NCBI GenBank assembly: GCA_038025085.1
Contig: CM076139.1
Location: 47,658,807-47,722,806, forward strand
From: Tetragonia tetragonoides
Taxonomy: Eukaryota > Streptophyta > Magnoliopsida > Caryophyllales > Aizoaceae
Direction: 5' to 3'
Length of the DNA: 64,000 nucleotides
Shown here piece by piece: positions 49,297 to 62,198 of the stretch. Made by a program: the position numbers and the translations under genes. A model generated the notes under the pieces. It was not told where the DNA came from. It searched no databases and worked only from the letters and a program-made list of their open reading frames with translations. Positions within the stretch are counted from its first letter, which is position 1. Each line of letters starts with the position of its first letter.

Positions 49297-49903
49297 TGTT
49301 GGATTTTTCCTATGAACTAATCGTAGTAAGAATTAATAATTGTATTATTGGTTGGACTATGAAAATCGATTTTTACTTAACATGGGTAATCGTAATGTTT
49401 TGCTAGAAACTAATTATGGTTTGTGGGCCTGAAAAGAGTTTTGGACTTACTGCCACATTAAGTAAACCAGCAGGGTCGCACACTTAACAGACTCGTTTTA
49501 TCAGAAGGGTCTAATTCGGATTAGGCTCATCTCACACTTAACCTAATCAGCCCTCTTGCCTCTCTATATATATCGTGACTCCTGATCAGTTAGGGTTACA
49601 CGTGATAATCAGATTTCACGAAACCCTAACTGTGTGTCATTAGAGTAAGGAGAGAATGGAGGTTGTGAACGGGATCGTTGTACTATCATATTGACGTGTG
49701 GATTCTAGCATGTGTGTGGATACCAGTTGAGGCACGACATCTGACGTGTTAGTCCATACCCAACCACTGTTCATCCAACCAGCAACCAAGGAGTGAGGTA
49801 GGATTTCGATTTGATATTTAATTACAGTAATCACATGTTTTTCTGGGTTAATCGAATTTCTATTATGCATGTATGATCATGTTAGTAGTTATAAATTCCT
49901 TCA
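49297..49903 (+). repeat. Copia 5' LTR
   Basis: Starts TGTTGGATTT and ends CCTTCA. A TATATATA box lies at 49565-49572, a plausible element promoter. Confidence 0.93.
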
Positions 49904-49904
49904 G

Positions 49905-49916
49905 TGGTATCAGAGC
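49905..49916 (+). promoter_or_regulatory. Copia primer binding site
   Basis: TGGTATCAGAGC lies just inside the 5' LTR and is complementary to the 3' end of plant initiator methionine tRNA, the usual copia primer. Confidence 0.93.
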
Positions 49917-51219
49917 TGCTTGTGTTTTACTGTCTTCGAATATATGATATCTGGTAGATATATGAGTAAGTTCGAAATCATGATATGTATATAATACATG
50001 CTTATGTGTGATTCGTTTTCTGTTTTTCTAATATTCGGATCTGAGCATGTTAGTATTTATCAATCTATGAAAGCATGTCTGTATGAATAGTTCATATGTT
50101 AAGGTTCGTATGTTACCTATAGCATGTTGTTTGAGTACAAGTCGTTGTATAGGCAAACTAGGGCAAAACCCTAAAATATGTTAATACGATTAGCCTAGGG
50201 TTCACGATTAATGAGATTAATCGTGGCAGTGCCCCTTGCACCTCGAGAGGGGCGATGCCCCTCGACCCTGCAAGAGGCCGCCGCCCCCTTGACCCCTGCA
50301 TGGATCCGCTTGTTTGTGCGAATGATGTTTTATTTTTATGCCATTGCAAATCTTTGATGTTTGATATATGATATCTTAGTTCATATGATGTTGAATGGTA
50401 TTGTATGGTGAATAGTATGTCCCATAATTTTACTTTGGTTTAAAATACGGCCTGTGTGTCGTTTATTTGAATGTAATTATTAAATACGACCTGCGTGTCG
50501 TTACTTTGAATGTAATAATTAGATTATTGCTAGTGTAGTAGTGTAACTTTTATGAAATAGTTGATTGTAAGATCAAGTTCATGAAGGTCAAAGGATATGA
50601 TGGAGATAACCATCCAGCTGGTATAAGGAAGAAGCAAAGTGTGGAGATTAGATCACCATAGTTTAGGGGGCCATACTATATTACATTGTTGTTATTTATG
50701 CTTCCGCTTATTTACTATTGATTATATTTATTGTTACATTTGCATGAAACTCAACTCCGTATAATCAATCACATCTCTTAGTATTAAGTTAACTTGATGT
50801 CTTTCCAATCTAATACACCTATTAGGACTTGGTTCATTAAAATGTGTCTGCCAAAGTAGAGCATTCTTAATTACTCAAGTCCGTTAGGATGAGTAACAGT
50901 TACCCATATGTATAAATTGGTTAACTTAATAAGGCTATCAAAACAGTTTTGGACCGGCATAGAGTTGGGAGCCAGGACATATGATGGCATCCCAACATCA
51001 GGTGTTGTATAGGATACAATTAGTAAAGGTTACTTACCTAAATAACTAAGTGTAAAGTCATAAGCCAAAGCTTACTTGATACTTAGGAAATATGGATCTT
51101 GGCTCCACTATATTTTATAGGGGTATTTGTCACATTAATATAGTGGATTTATTTTGTTAAATTGTTAACGAAATATTTATGAAATAAGTCACTAAAATCT
51201 TTGTACATTTGTTGTAGAT
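49917..51219 (+). other. Copia leader region
   Basis: Untranslated leader between primer binding site and gag. A GC-rich patch with GCCCCTTGCACC / GCCCCTCGACCC repeats lies at 50228-50300. No coding signal. Confidence 0.7.
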
Positions 51220-52090
51220 AATGTCAAACCCTACACCATCACACTCATTTTTACTGTGATCCGTCCTTGAGAAGGACAAATTGAATGGAACCAATTTCTT
51301 GGACTGGTATCGAAACCTGAGAATTATTCTCAAACAAGAGAAAAAGGAATATGTCCTTGAGAAACCAGTCCCCAAGAAGGCTCCTGCTACCAATGCTCCT
51401 CATGTTGAGAGGAATGTTTATCAGAAGCTCAAAGATGATTCAATTGATGTCAGTTGTCTCATGCTGGCCACCATGAATTCTTAGCTTCAGAAGCGATATG
51501 AATATATGGAGGCTTATGAGATGATTGAGAGCTTGAAAAATCTGTTTCAGGAGCAAGCACGAACTGAGAGGTTTAACACTGTGTGTGACTTGGTTAAGTG
51601 CAAGATGGGGAAAGGAAGTTCAGTTAGTCCTCATGTAATCAAGATGATTGGTTATGTTGAGAACTTGGAAAAACTGGGCTCCCCAATGGGTCAAGAGTTG
51701 GCTACTGATATCATCTTAGCGTCATTGACTAATGATTATGATACTTTTGTTATGAACTATAAATTATAATATGCATAATCTTAACAAGTCATTGGCTGAG
51801 CTGCATGGGATGCTTAAAACTGCTGAGCAAAACATCAAGAATGACCCAACTCCCAATGTTCTAATGGTTAGAAAGGGGACCGAGTTTAAGAAACATGGTC
51901 AAACTAAGGACAAGGAAAAAGCTAAAAGGAAGAGTCCGGTTGTGAATCAACCCAAAGGAAAAGCTAAGTTCAAACCCTTGTCTGGTCCTAATGATGAAAA
52001 CAAGTGCTTCTACTGCAATAAGCTTGGGCATTGGAAGAGGAACTGCAAGAAATATTTGGAGGATCTGAAGAAGAATAAAGGAAGTGTTAC
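51220..52090 (+). pseudogene. gag: Copia gag
   Basis: ATG at 51220 followed by a Gag-like frame (NGTNFLDWYRNLRIIL) interrupted by stops at 51258, 51482 and 51767. The CCHC zinc knuckle that binds element RNA is intact (CFYCNKLGHWKRNC at about 52008-52049). The stops prevent a full-length Gag. Confidence 0.9.
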
Positions 52091-53652
52091 TTCAACTTCA
52101 GGTAAATGTTATGTTATAGAAGTAAATGTATTTACTTCTTCAAATTCTACTTTTTGGGTATTAGATACCGGATGTGGTGCTCACATTTGTGCAAATGTGC
52201 AGGGACTAAAGAGAAGTAGGACTTTGGCAAAAGGTGAAGTGGACCTGCGCGTTGGAAATGGAGCAAGAGTTGCTGCGTTATTTGTAGGAACATTTCATTT
52301 AAATTTGCCATCTGGATTGGTTTTAGAACTCAATAATTGTTATTATGTACCTGCCATTAGCAGGAATATTATTTCTGTTTCAGTTTTGGACTTGGAAGAT
52401 TTTATCTTTGTGATTAAGAACAAATGTTGTTCCTTTTATAAAGATGATATATTTTATGGTAGCGGTCCAATGAAAAATGGCCTTTATGTTCTAGACCTTA
52501 AAATTTCAGTTTATAACATAACTACGAAGAGGCTCAAATCAAATGACTCTAACCCAACTTACCTTTGACATTGTCGTCTTGGACATATAAATGATAAGCG
52601 TGTTCAAAAGCTCCATAATGATGGACTTTTAAACTCATTTGACTTTGAGTCATTTGAGACATGTGAGTCTTGTTTATTAGGGAAGATGATTAATGCACCT
52701 TTCACTGGTCACATTGAGAGAGCAAGTGATTTATTAGGCCTCATACATACTGATGTATGCGGACCATTAAGCACAGTTGCTAGAGGAGGTTACCACTACT
52801 TCATTACCTTTACTGATGACTTCAGCAGGTATGGTTATGTCTACTTGATGAGGCAAAAATCTGAATCCTTTGAAAAGTTCAGGGAGTTTCAGAATGAAGT
52901 ACATAATCAACTTGAAAAAAGGATTAAAGCCCTTCGATCAGATCGAGGGGGTGAGTATCTAAGCCAAGAGTTTGATAGTCATTTGAAAGATTGTGGAATT
53001 GTTTCACAACTCACCCCTCCAGGTACACCACAATGGAATGGTGTATCGGAGAAGAGAAATCAAACTTTGTTAGACATGGTTTGATCTGTGATGAGTCTTA
53101 CTAGTCTTCCAATATCTTTTTGTCCGGGGATATGCTCTTGAGACAGCAGCGTTCACACTTAACAAGAGTCCATCAAAATCAGTAGAAAAGACACCATATG
53201 AGAAATGGACGGGAAAAGTTCCCAGCTTGACTTTTCTGAAGATTTGGGGTTGTGAAGCTTATGTAAAACGTTTAGTTTTTGATAAGCTTGGACCTAAATC
53301 TGATAAATGCTTCTTTGTGGGATATCCTAAAGAAACTTAAGGATATTACTTTTACCATCCCACCGACAACAAAGTGTTTGTGACTCAACACAGTGTCTTC
53401 TTAGAAAGAGAGTTTATTTCTAAAGGAACCAGTGGGAGTAAAGTGCAACTCGAAGAGGTTCGAGAGCCACAAGAGAGTACTCAAATTTCTGAGGAGACTC
53501 AAAGTAACTTACAAGATGTTGTAGTAACTACACCTGTGACACCATCCCCTCGTAGGTCTAAAAGAGTGCGCCGAAAACCCATTAGATATGGTTTCTTGGT
53601 GACTGAACATCGTCATATATTATTAATAGAGGATGATGAGCCTACGACCTAA
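52091..53652 (+). pseudogene. pol: Copia protease and integrase region
   Basis: An aspartic protease site (WVLDTGCGAHIC near 52157) is followed by the integrase HHCC zinc motif (HCRLGH to CESCLLGK, 52568-52686) and the core acidic residues (HTDVCGPL, RSDRGGEY, NGVSEKRN). Breaks are a TGA at 52566, a TGA at 53082, a frameshift near 53110-53130, a TAA at 53338 and a TAA at 53650. Confidence 0.9.
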
Positions 53653-55218
53653 ACGGAAGCAATGATGGGCCCAGATTCCGATAGATGGCTTCAAGCCATG
53701 AAATCTGAAATGGATTTCATGTATGAAAACAAAGTATGGACTTTGATTGACCCACCCGATGGCATAAAAACCATTAAGTGTAAATGGGTTTTCAAGAAAA
53801 AAATTAACATGCATGAGAATGTGTATATATTCAAGGCACGATTGGTGGCAAAAGTTTATAATCAAATTCATGGAATAAATTATGATGAAACCTTTTCGCC
53901 AATCGCAATGCTTAAATCCATTAGGATACTCCTTGCCATTGCTACATATTATGACTATGAGATATGGCAAATGGATGTGAAGACAACTTTTCTTAATGAA
54001 AACCTAGAAGAGGATGTGTACATGACATAACCCGAGGGCTTCACTTCACCAGGAGGAAAGGTATGCAAGCTTCAGCGATCTATTTATGAATTGAAGCAGA
54101 CATCCAGGAGTTGGAATCTTCGCTTCAATGAGGCAATCAGAGAGTTTGATTTCTTTAGATGCGAAGAGGAACCTTGTGTTTACAAGAAGGTTAGTGGGAG
54201 CGCTGTGGTATTCTTGGTCTTATATGTGGACGACATGTTACTGATTGAAAATGATATTCCTACACTTCAGTCAGTCAAGGACTTTTTGGGAAAGTGTTTC
54301 TCAATGAAAGACATGGCAGAGGCAACCTATATCTTGGGGATTAGGATCTGTAGAGATAGATCAAAAAGACTCTTGGGCTTAAGCCAGAGTACCTATATAG
54401 ATAAGGTGTTGAAAAGGTTTAAGATGCAAGATTCCAAGAAAGGTAATCTTCCCATGTCACTTGGCATAACTCTTAGCAAGACTCAGTGTCCTTCGACACA
54501 AGATGAGTGAGATTGCATGAGTAGAATTTCTTATGCTTCTGGTACAGGTTCTATCATGTATGCCATGATGTGTACTCGTCCTGACGTTGCTTGTGCTTTG
54601 AGCATGACGAGTAGATACCAATCTAATCCAGGTGAAAGTCACTGGGTCGCAGTCAAGAGTATCCTCATGTACTTAAGAAGGACTAAGGATGTATTTCTTG
54701 TCTATGGTGGTGAAGAGGAACTCACTGCAAGTTTTTACACCGATGCAAACTTCCAAACGAATAAGGATGATTCCCGATCGCAGTCAGGATTTGTATTCAT
54801 TCTGAATGGAGGAGCAGTTTGTTGGAAGAGTTCCAAACAAGATACAGTTGCTGATTCTACAACAGAAGCCGAGTATATTGCTGCTTCTGAAGCAGCAAAA
54901 GAAGCAGTGTGGATTCGAAAATTTATCATTGAACTTGGGGTGATACCTAATAGTTCGAATCCAATGGACCTTTATTGGGACAGTAATGGTGCCATTGCAC
55001 TGGTGAAGGAGCCTAGGGATCATCAGAAAACTAGGCATATACTCAAACGTTACCATTTGATACGAAGCTTTGTTGAAATGGGAGATGTCAAGGTGTGCAG
55101 AGTATCATCGGAGATGAACATTGCTGATCCACTGACTAAGCCTCTACTACAAGATAAGCATGAGCGTCATACAATTACACAAGGACTTAGATTCACGAAT
55201 GATTGGTCTCTGTCCTAG
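53653..55218 (+). pseudogene. pol: Copia reverse transcriptase and RNase H
   Basis: The copia reverse transcriptase starts at about DSDRWLQAMKSEM and keeps its catalytic YVDD (near 54223-54234). The RNase H domain follows (SFYTDANF, STTEAEYIAASEA, DPLTKPL). Stops at 54028 and 54508 interrupt it; the last 233 codons are open to TAG at 55216. Confidence 0.93.
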
Positions 55219-55950
55219 TGGGAGGTTTATATTGTGACTTATGTTCGATTTATTTATTACTGTCCCAATGAATAATTTATATGATGTAGATCATCAAGTA
55301 TGTGACTTGATTGTGAGACTCTATTGTTATAAATATAATTATTCTAAAATTGTCCGTAGTCAGTTATCATTATTTGTGGGAATTTGATAACTACTGAGAC
55401 TATCATGTGGATTGATTGATGAACAAGTTTTACAGGTCATAATTATGAGATATGAAATTGATCACATGGATAAATGTTAGAGAACATTGTATTGGACCGA
55501 CCCATTTCAAAAACATTGAAAGGATTGTTATATATGTGCCATCAATGTTTTTCATATGCAACTTTTAATTTGATCCTTTGACCAGAACTCGCCATGGTTT
55601 CCTACATGATGTTTAGCATATCTTGATATTGTCAAACGTTAACCCTTAATCAGATGACTATAAAGATAATTGAATGATGTGTTGTAAGTCATGTGGAGGA
55701 ATGTGAGTAAGCAAGATGGGATTTGTCACTCTCATATAACGAGAGTAAGATATCTGTGGGCCCCTCGATGAGTTTAAACTGAGAAATGCATGGCCGTGCT
55801 CAAATGGATTAAAAGTCAATCGTTTGTTTAAACAGTTTAACTGCGGAATCGAGAAAGTCATAATTGAACTATATAGGGATGACACTACTCCTTCCTTATG
55901 GTCAATTTAGGTATCACATGACAAATGATCATCTGTGTATGATTAGTTAT
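55219..55950 (+). other. Copia 3' untranslated region
   Basis: Noncoding sequence between the RNase H stop and the polypurine tract. Confidence 0.7.
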
Positions 55951-55966
55951 AGTGCAAGTGGGAGAT
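55951..55966 (+). promoter_or_regulatory. Copia polypurine tract
   Basis: AAGTGGGAGAT directly precedes the 3' LTR, the usual plus-strand primer of this group. Confidence 0.88.
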
Positions 55967-56574
55967 TGTTGGATTTGCCCTATGAACTAATCATAGTAAG
56001 AATTAATAATTGCATTATTGGTTGGACTATGGAAACCGATCTTTACTTAACATGGGTAATCGTAATGTTTGGCTAGAAACCAATTACGGTTTGTGGGCCC
56101 GAAAAGAGTTTTGGACTTACTGCCACATTAAGTAAACCAGCAGGGTCACACACTTAACAGGCTCGTTTTATTAGAAGGGTCTAATTCGGATTACGCCCAT
56201 CTCACACTTAACCTAATCAGCCCTCCTGCCTCTCTATATATATCGTGACTCCTGATCAGTTAGGGTTACACGTGATAATCAGTTTTCACGAAACCCTAAC
56301 TGTGTGTCATTAGAGTAAGGAGAGAACGGAGGTTGTGAACGAGATCGCTGTACTAGCATACTGACGTGTGGATTCGAGCCTGTGTGTGGATACCAGTTGA
56401 GGCACGACATCTGGCGTGTTAGTCCTACCCAACCACTGTTAATCCAACCAGCAACCAAGGAGTGAGGTAGGATTTCGATTTGATATTTAATTACAGTAAT
56501 CACATGTTTTTCTAGGTTAATCGAATTTCTATTATGCATGTATGATCATGTTAGTAGTTAGAAATTCCTTTTCA
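55967..56574 (+). repeat. Copia 3' LTR
   Basis: 608 bp, starts TGTTGGATTTG and ends TTTTCA. It aligns end to end with the 5' LTR, with about 29 substitutions and two small indels by hand count. Confidence 0.93.
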
Positions 56575-56579
56575 TCGTG

Positions 56580-56985
56580 TTCATGACTCAATGTTTTTGG
56601 GCCGGTTTTGGTTCAGGTTTTAGGTAGGATCAAATTTTGACAGTGAGTAACCATACCTATACTACCTAGTGCTAGATGCATTATCGGGTAAAACTAAAAC
56701 CTTGCATGATTTTTATTTTTGTTTTTTACTTTTTGCCAAAAAAATCTCTACCAAGTTTTATATAAGAGCAATTTACAGAAAAATAAGGCCACATAAGGTT
56801 CACTTAAATTTGAGCAGTGACAATTATTTTATTAAAAGGTAATCCTTTATCTTACCAATATGATAAGACCGTCTCAAGTTTTCTCCAAAAAAAACCTCGC
56901 ATGATGAACGGATGATGATGATAATTGATAAATATCAAAAAGTAGCCAAAAAACTTGAAAAGAACTTGGAAATAGTGGAGCAGGT
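56580..56985. other. Upstream flank of the aldolase gene
   Basis: Only about 400 bp separate the retrotransposon from the aldolase start. No convincing TATA box was identified. An out-of-frame ATG run at 56902-56920 lies upstream of the chosen start. Confidence 0.4.
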
Positions 56986-59900
56986 ATGGCAGCAGCTAGC
57001 ATGGGTCTGTGTTTTTCTCCTCCATCATCTCACCTCAAAATTGTCTCATGCAAATCTCCTCAAACCACCTCTCTCTCCCCTCATCTTATCAAAACCCTTT
57101 CTGACATTCAGAACTCCGGGGTCATAGCTTGCCTTCGTGCCCCCAGGTACTTCACTAATTTCTCTGTTTTTCCTGCCTTTTACTATGTTATTGTGGAAAT
57201 TTTAACAAATTGTTTAGCCTTTCCTTGGACTAATTAATGTGTAAAGCAAAATTTTGAACCTGGGTTTTGGCCCAGCTGAGCAATAGCATTAATTTTATAG
57301 TAGTGGTTACTGTTTTTACTAGACTTGCATGTTAGTGTCAATTAAACGGGTGTTTTTGACATTTTAAACGAAATTTACATTCCCAATATCAGTACTCGTT
57401 ATTTTATTCAAATAGTGGAATGTTCTTCATATGTGAGACAACTACTTTATCTTTATGTGTCACTTAACATTTATCAACTTAACTAACAGTTAATTTTACT
57501 GAACACTTTTTTTTAACTGCTTGCTAAATAGCTAAATAGTGAATGGATCTGCCCTGAAAGAGGTAACGGAGTTGGCCGTTGGGTTGAATTTATGACAAAG
57601 GTCATGGGCTCAATTGCTACCGGACTTCTTTGCTTATTTTATTGGCTTGCGTGGTGTTGGTGTATGGGGTTTGCCAGCTTTTGCACACTCGGGTTTTATC
57701 TAGTGTGCACTCAAAGAGTAGTGACTGGGGTTCCTTGTATCGAAAAAGAAAAATATAGTGAATGAATCTGGAATTCTGGATATCTTGGCTTGTGTATCAG
57801 CATTGGAAGTTACAGTTTCAAACTCTTCTGTGGTACTATGCTTTAATGCTTTCCCCTTCCCCTTCTGAAGAGATGAACTGAGACAAATCCAATTTTGAGA
57901 TTAGTATGTTTCCATTTCCCCCATCTTTGTCAATTACTGTATTAAAAATGGAATTGGAACTTAGGAGTCAACTAGTCAAGAGAGTAAATGCTAAGTATCT
58001 TCCCCCATGCTGTCATTAACAAATATCCACACTATGGTTGAGAATGTGGCACTAGTATGTTACATGTATGATGATTAATATACTAAAGACTTCTGCTATG
58101 AACCTTTCAAGGTGTAAGAAGTTAAGAACCTTGTTTAAGTTCAGCAGATATAGGATAATTCCTTTTATTATTGTGCTCCAGAAATGGAGGTTTAGAAGTA
58201 TTGGATTTTTTAGTGCAGATCTAGCACTTGGAGCTGCACGAGCTGCACTAAGTGGTGGCATCAAAGTTGTAAGTGTTTGGCTTTGCTACTAAAGCTGAAT
58301 TTTTTAGTGGTTGGCTTAAACTTAGAATTCAACCAAGAAACCAATATTATTGATACACAACAATATCCTGGTGGAAAGCTTGTCTTCTGCCTTGAGTGCT
58401 GGGACGTGCGAGTTCCCTTCTAACATACACAGAAAAAGAAGAACAAAAAAAAAGAAAAGAAAAGAAGGGAAGATCCCCATCTGACCTCAGAGAAGATGCT
58501 TATCACCTGTTTGTCAGTTGCTATTTTGAGGCAAGAAATGCATTTTTAGTTTGTGTGACAGTTCTCCACTTTTTCTGAGACTCCATTAGTCAAGGGTTCT
58601 ATAACGTCGACAAAAAGTTATCTGCTTCAAGTGTGCCTATCAATAATTTAACACTTTTTAAAGAAATAGGCATTCTTATATATGTTTTTCTTCTGATTCG
58701 TACACCAACAAGTGGGTAATTTTAGCCTGATATCTAGATGATGCTTCACATTTGAATCTCCCTTTTCTTGAACTGCACCCTGAGTTCCTAACCATTTTTA
58801 TCAGTGATCATTAGCTATCTCTGACACATTAATTTCATTTCTTAATTTGTAGTTGGAGGTCGTCATGTCAACCCCACGTGTGTTTGAGGTTGTTCTTTTA
58901 CTTTTAGCCTTCTTTTACTTTCCATTTAGTTGCCTTAATTAAGCTCATCGAACTTGCTTCTCTTTGCAGGTTTTGCATCAGCTAGTGGAGGAGCATCCGA
59001 CGACCACTTTAGGAGTAATTTCTTGTTTTTTTTCCTCATCCTCTGTTTGTGTACCTTAAACTAGGTCTTGTATGCCATATTATGTATCTTAGGTAGTAGG
59101 TATCACTGACGCTTTCTGTGTGAAACAGTCATGAAATCAACAGGAATAAACTGGTTGTGCAGTAAAGTACTTGTCTTTATTAGAGCACCAATCTATGCTT
59201 TTGATGAAAATGTTAATTGCTGTCATGGATCATGCATCATTATCAGACTGTTAATGCCTAAATTCGAAGAATTGTGTTTCAGAAAGTCTAGTAAGGAAAA
59301 TATATTTTAAAAAAATCATTTTTCTCTACATACCACATCTTTCCTACCATTTACAAAGTAAACGCACATGCAATTCCAACACAGAAGAATTGATATTAGT
59401 ATGTGCTTCAGGTGGGAACTATTCTAAATACTGAGGATGCTAAAGATGCAATAAAGTTCGGTGCCAAGTTTCTCATGAGCCCTGCAATGATCAAGGTATT
59501 GTTTGAAAACTCTACGTACTCTATATAGATGCTCTAACAACCTTTATCTTTTCTTTTTTTCTCTGGCTGGGGAGGGGGGGGGGTCTTTTAAGAGAATAAG
59601 AAAGGCTTGGTTGAGTTACCTGACCCTATATTATCAGGAAGTACTTGCTGATGTGCAAGGTGGTGATGTTTTATACATACCTGGGGTGATGACTCCAACA
59701 GAGGTATCTTTACTTACTGCCCTTCATTTGTATTTCCTAAGAGTACCAATGGTTCTAGCTGTTCATAGTTTTGAACAGAATCCACTCTTTTTTCACTTTG
59801 CAGATATTATGTGCTTATGATGCCGGTGCCAAAATTGTTAAGGTAACATATATTCTCTTTGCTGTTTTTGAAATGAAAATTTGTTGCTGGTGCCGTCTGC

Positions 59901-60671
59901 TTTACTAGTTCGACACATGATATACTGCTAGAGCTAGGTCATTGTCATCAAATGATACCTAAAAAGGAATACGACAATCAACGTGATGTATACCGTTTTC
60001 TTGGTGTGATCAGGTCTACCCTGTCTCTGCATTAGGGGGTGTAGAGTACATATCAGCACTTAAAAAGCCCTTTCCTCATATCCCAATAGTTGCTTCTCAA
60101 GGAATTGGAGTAGGTAAGCACTTATAATCAACTCCTGATACATCACTGCCTCTCCTGATTGAATAAACTAATAATGTTGATGTATCGAAGGTCTACTAGC
60201 TGAATTTATTGCTCGAGGAACATCCTCAGTAGTGCTCTCAGATGCCATTTTTGATAAAGAAGCAGTTGCACGAGGAGACTTTGAGATTATATCTCAACGA
60301 GCACAGCATGTGGCCTTGACGGCCAGTGAAGCTATAAAACGGCTTAAACTGGTACAAAGTCAGTATCCACTTTCCTTTTCATTTTCTCTCTTTAGGGGAA
60401 GGTGGGTGGGTAACCATCTCGTTTACACATGTAAGCTTTGATTTCAGTAGTACGAATTACTGAGAGTAAGATGAAAGAGCTTTAGCTCTTCTTTTGTGGC
60501 TATTCTGTATATGAACCTACTTATCTCTTCTGCATTTCAAAAGCCGACTAATAATAATAATAATACCAATAATTCTTGTTTTAGGTATTGCAGGTTGAAG
60601 AAAACCAGTTTAGATCCAAACTCTGCAGAACCTGCTGGTCATCCAACCCTTGCGTTCGCTTGTGCGGTTGA
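56986..60671 (+). CDS. KDPG/KHG aldolase-like protein, probably plastid-targeted
   Basis: Ten exons: 56986-57146, 58214-58268, 58853-58888, 58970-59014, 59412-59495, 59638-59703, 59804-59842, 60014-60113, 60191-60351 and 60594-60671, all GT-AG, 825 nt, 274 aa. The first 35 or so residues are Ser/Thr-rich, like a chloroplast transit peptide. The core is a class I aldolase barrel: SGVIACLRAP, LEVVMSTP with Glu74, FLMSPAM, IPGVMTPTE and IVKVYPVSALGG with Lys162. Glu74 and Lys162 are 88 residues apart, as are E45 and the Schiff-base K133 of E. coli KDPG aldolase, which cleaves 2-keto-3-deoxy-6-phosphogluconate to pyruvate and glyceraldehyde 3-phosphate. The phosphate loop reads SQGIG instead of TGGI, so the substrate is not certain. 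The last exon is the least sure; an acceptor at 60584 would add three residues. Confidence 0.88.
57552..57754 (+). mobile_element. SINE in aldolase intron 1 with 16-bp target duplication
   Basis: The insert has an A-box-like GTTGGCCGTTGGG and a B-box-like GGGCTCAATTG and ends TTGTATCGAAAAAGAAAA. ATAGTGAATGRATCTG flanks it at 57536-57551 and 57755-57770 (one mismatch). The ending resembles that of the SINE at 36182. Confidence 0.75.
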
Positions 60672-61034
60672 GCCTAAAGATTACCCTGATTGCTCAGGTT
60701 AACTTTGCCACTATGGAGGTTTTTGGTGTTTAGTACAAGGTTTTTTAGGAAAAAAATCTAGACTTGGCATTGTTCCATGGAGATAGCTTGTACCCCAGGC
60801 AGTAAAAAGTAAAAACTGTCATCCATGGAACAATGGACGAGGGAGCTTCACTTCTATCTAGACAGCGAAAATGGAACCCATGCTTGTCAAGTATGTGGAT
60901 TGTCAACCGATCCATGAGTAGGATATTTTAGTAATATCTTTTTCAGTTTAGAATTATGCCTCTGAAAATCTTGGCTTAATCAAACAGAAATATGTACCTT
61001 ACTGGCTATTTATTTTCCTAGGCTTTTGTAAATA

Positions 61035-61040
61035 AATAAA
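61035..61040 (+). terminator. Possible aldolase polyadenylation signal
   Basis: AATAAA about 365 bp after the stop codon, in a T/A-rich context. Confidence 0.4.
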
Positions 61041-62188
61041 GTTTCAGTAGTCTAGAATTTATTTATGTAGCTTCAAAAAAATGAATGGTCTTTGTATATG
61101 TTTACTTAGTTGTTTACTGCATCATCATATGTCAAAGGAAAATTTCCATTCAGTGTCTTCTTTTTGTTGGTACAACCTTACAACTGCAAATGGGGCTTTC
61201 AGCGGATAGTACATTAGTATGGCAATGAAAACTGTCTACTTTTCATGATTTGTTTGCATATAATTGTTAATGAATTCGTCAACTAAAATTATGAATAGTT
61301 TTAACTAACATCAGAATTAGCTGAGTCCAAACTCCAAACTAACAAAAAAAAGTTTTCTAGTAAATTAAGAGTGAAACTCATTTGGTCATTATCAAGTGAA
61401 GAGTTAGTCTTACCCATTTTTAGGGCTCGTTTGGTTCATCGTTACAAATTTCCGGTAAAAGTTGTAAATTAAAATTAAACATGTATTGAAGATTTATGAA
61501 AGTTGTCTTGTTTGGTTGATAGAATTGATTCGTTGAAAATTATACCAAAATGAATTTAACCTTATTGAAGCATGTGAAGTTCTAGTACTCACTTAACCCC
61601 CCTAAGTAAGCAATTTTTCATGTCTGATGAAAAGTTATCAATCAAAGAAAGTTAATTAACCAAACAATAAAACTTCGTCAACTTTGGTAAAACTTGTACC
61701 TTCCAATGCTATATATACATCCAAGTGATCCAACTACAAAATACATTTGTTGTATTATGGGTAACCACGAGTAGTGTTAGGTGCAATACTGTGTCTTGGG
61801 TGAACATTCATCCCACACAATGTGCACACCAAGGGTACATTAGTTCAAGGATGGAAACTATATTGAAATTTGAAACAAACACTTCTTTGTAGACCGATAG
61901 AGGGCAAGTGGGAGGGGCCCCTGTAGCCGGTCTGATCCGGCTCACCAACGGGTAATGGCCCGTTTACACTTATAAATGGGCGGGTTGAAATGGGCCGCGT
62001 CACCCCTCCCACAAGGCTGACCCGACCCGACCCGACTCGATCCCTTGCCCAGGCCTAAATTCACTATCATTTACCTTGGGGGTATTCAAGACATTTAACG
62101 TCCCAATTTACGTGAATACCCCAGTTCTTGTTTCTACACTTCTTTTCTGCCTGTTTATCAATCTCTCAACAGAAAAATCCCAGTTACC
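61041..62188. other. Intergenic, repeat-derived
   Basis: No gene. GGGCTCGTTTGGTTCA at 61423-61438 is a typical terminus of plant MITEs, but I could not fix the partner end. 61900-62060 is GC-rich with CCCGACCCGACCCGA repeats and GGGCCGG words. Confidence 0.45.
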
Positions 62189-62198
62189 CAATTTCTAT

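Larger units (their letters stand above)
49297..56574 (+). mobile_element. Complete but inactive Ty1/copia LTR retrotransposon, 7278 bp
   Basis: It has two LTRs, a primer binding site, a polypurine tract and 5-bp target duplications (TCGTG at 49292-49296 and 56575-56579). Domain order is Gag, protease, integrase, reverse transcriptase, RNase H. Integrase before reverse transcriptase defines Ty1/copia. Multiple stops and at least one frameshift disable the polyprotein. By hand count the LTRs differ at about 29 of 607 sites (near 5%), so the insertion is not very recent. Confidence 0.95.

Noticed and set aside
56912..57127. Alternative 71-codon frame overlapping aldolase exon 1
   Set aside because: It is a different frame from the aldolase, which continues through nine more phased exons.
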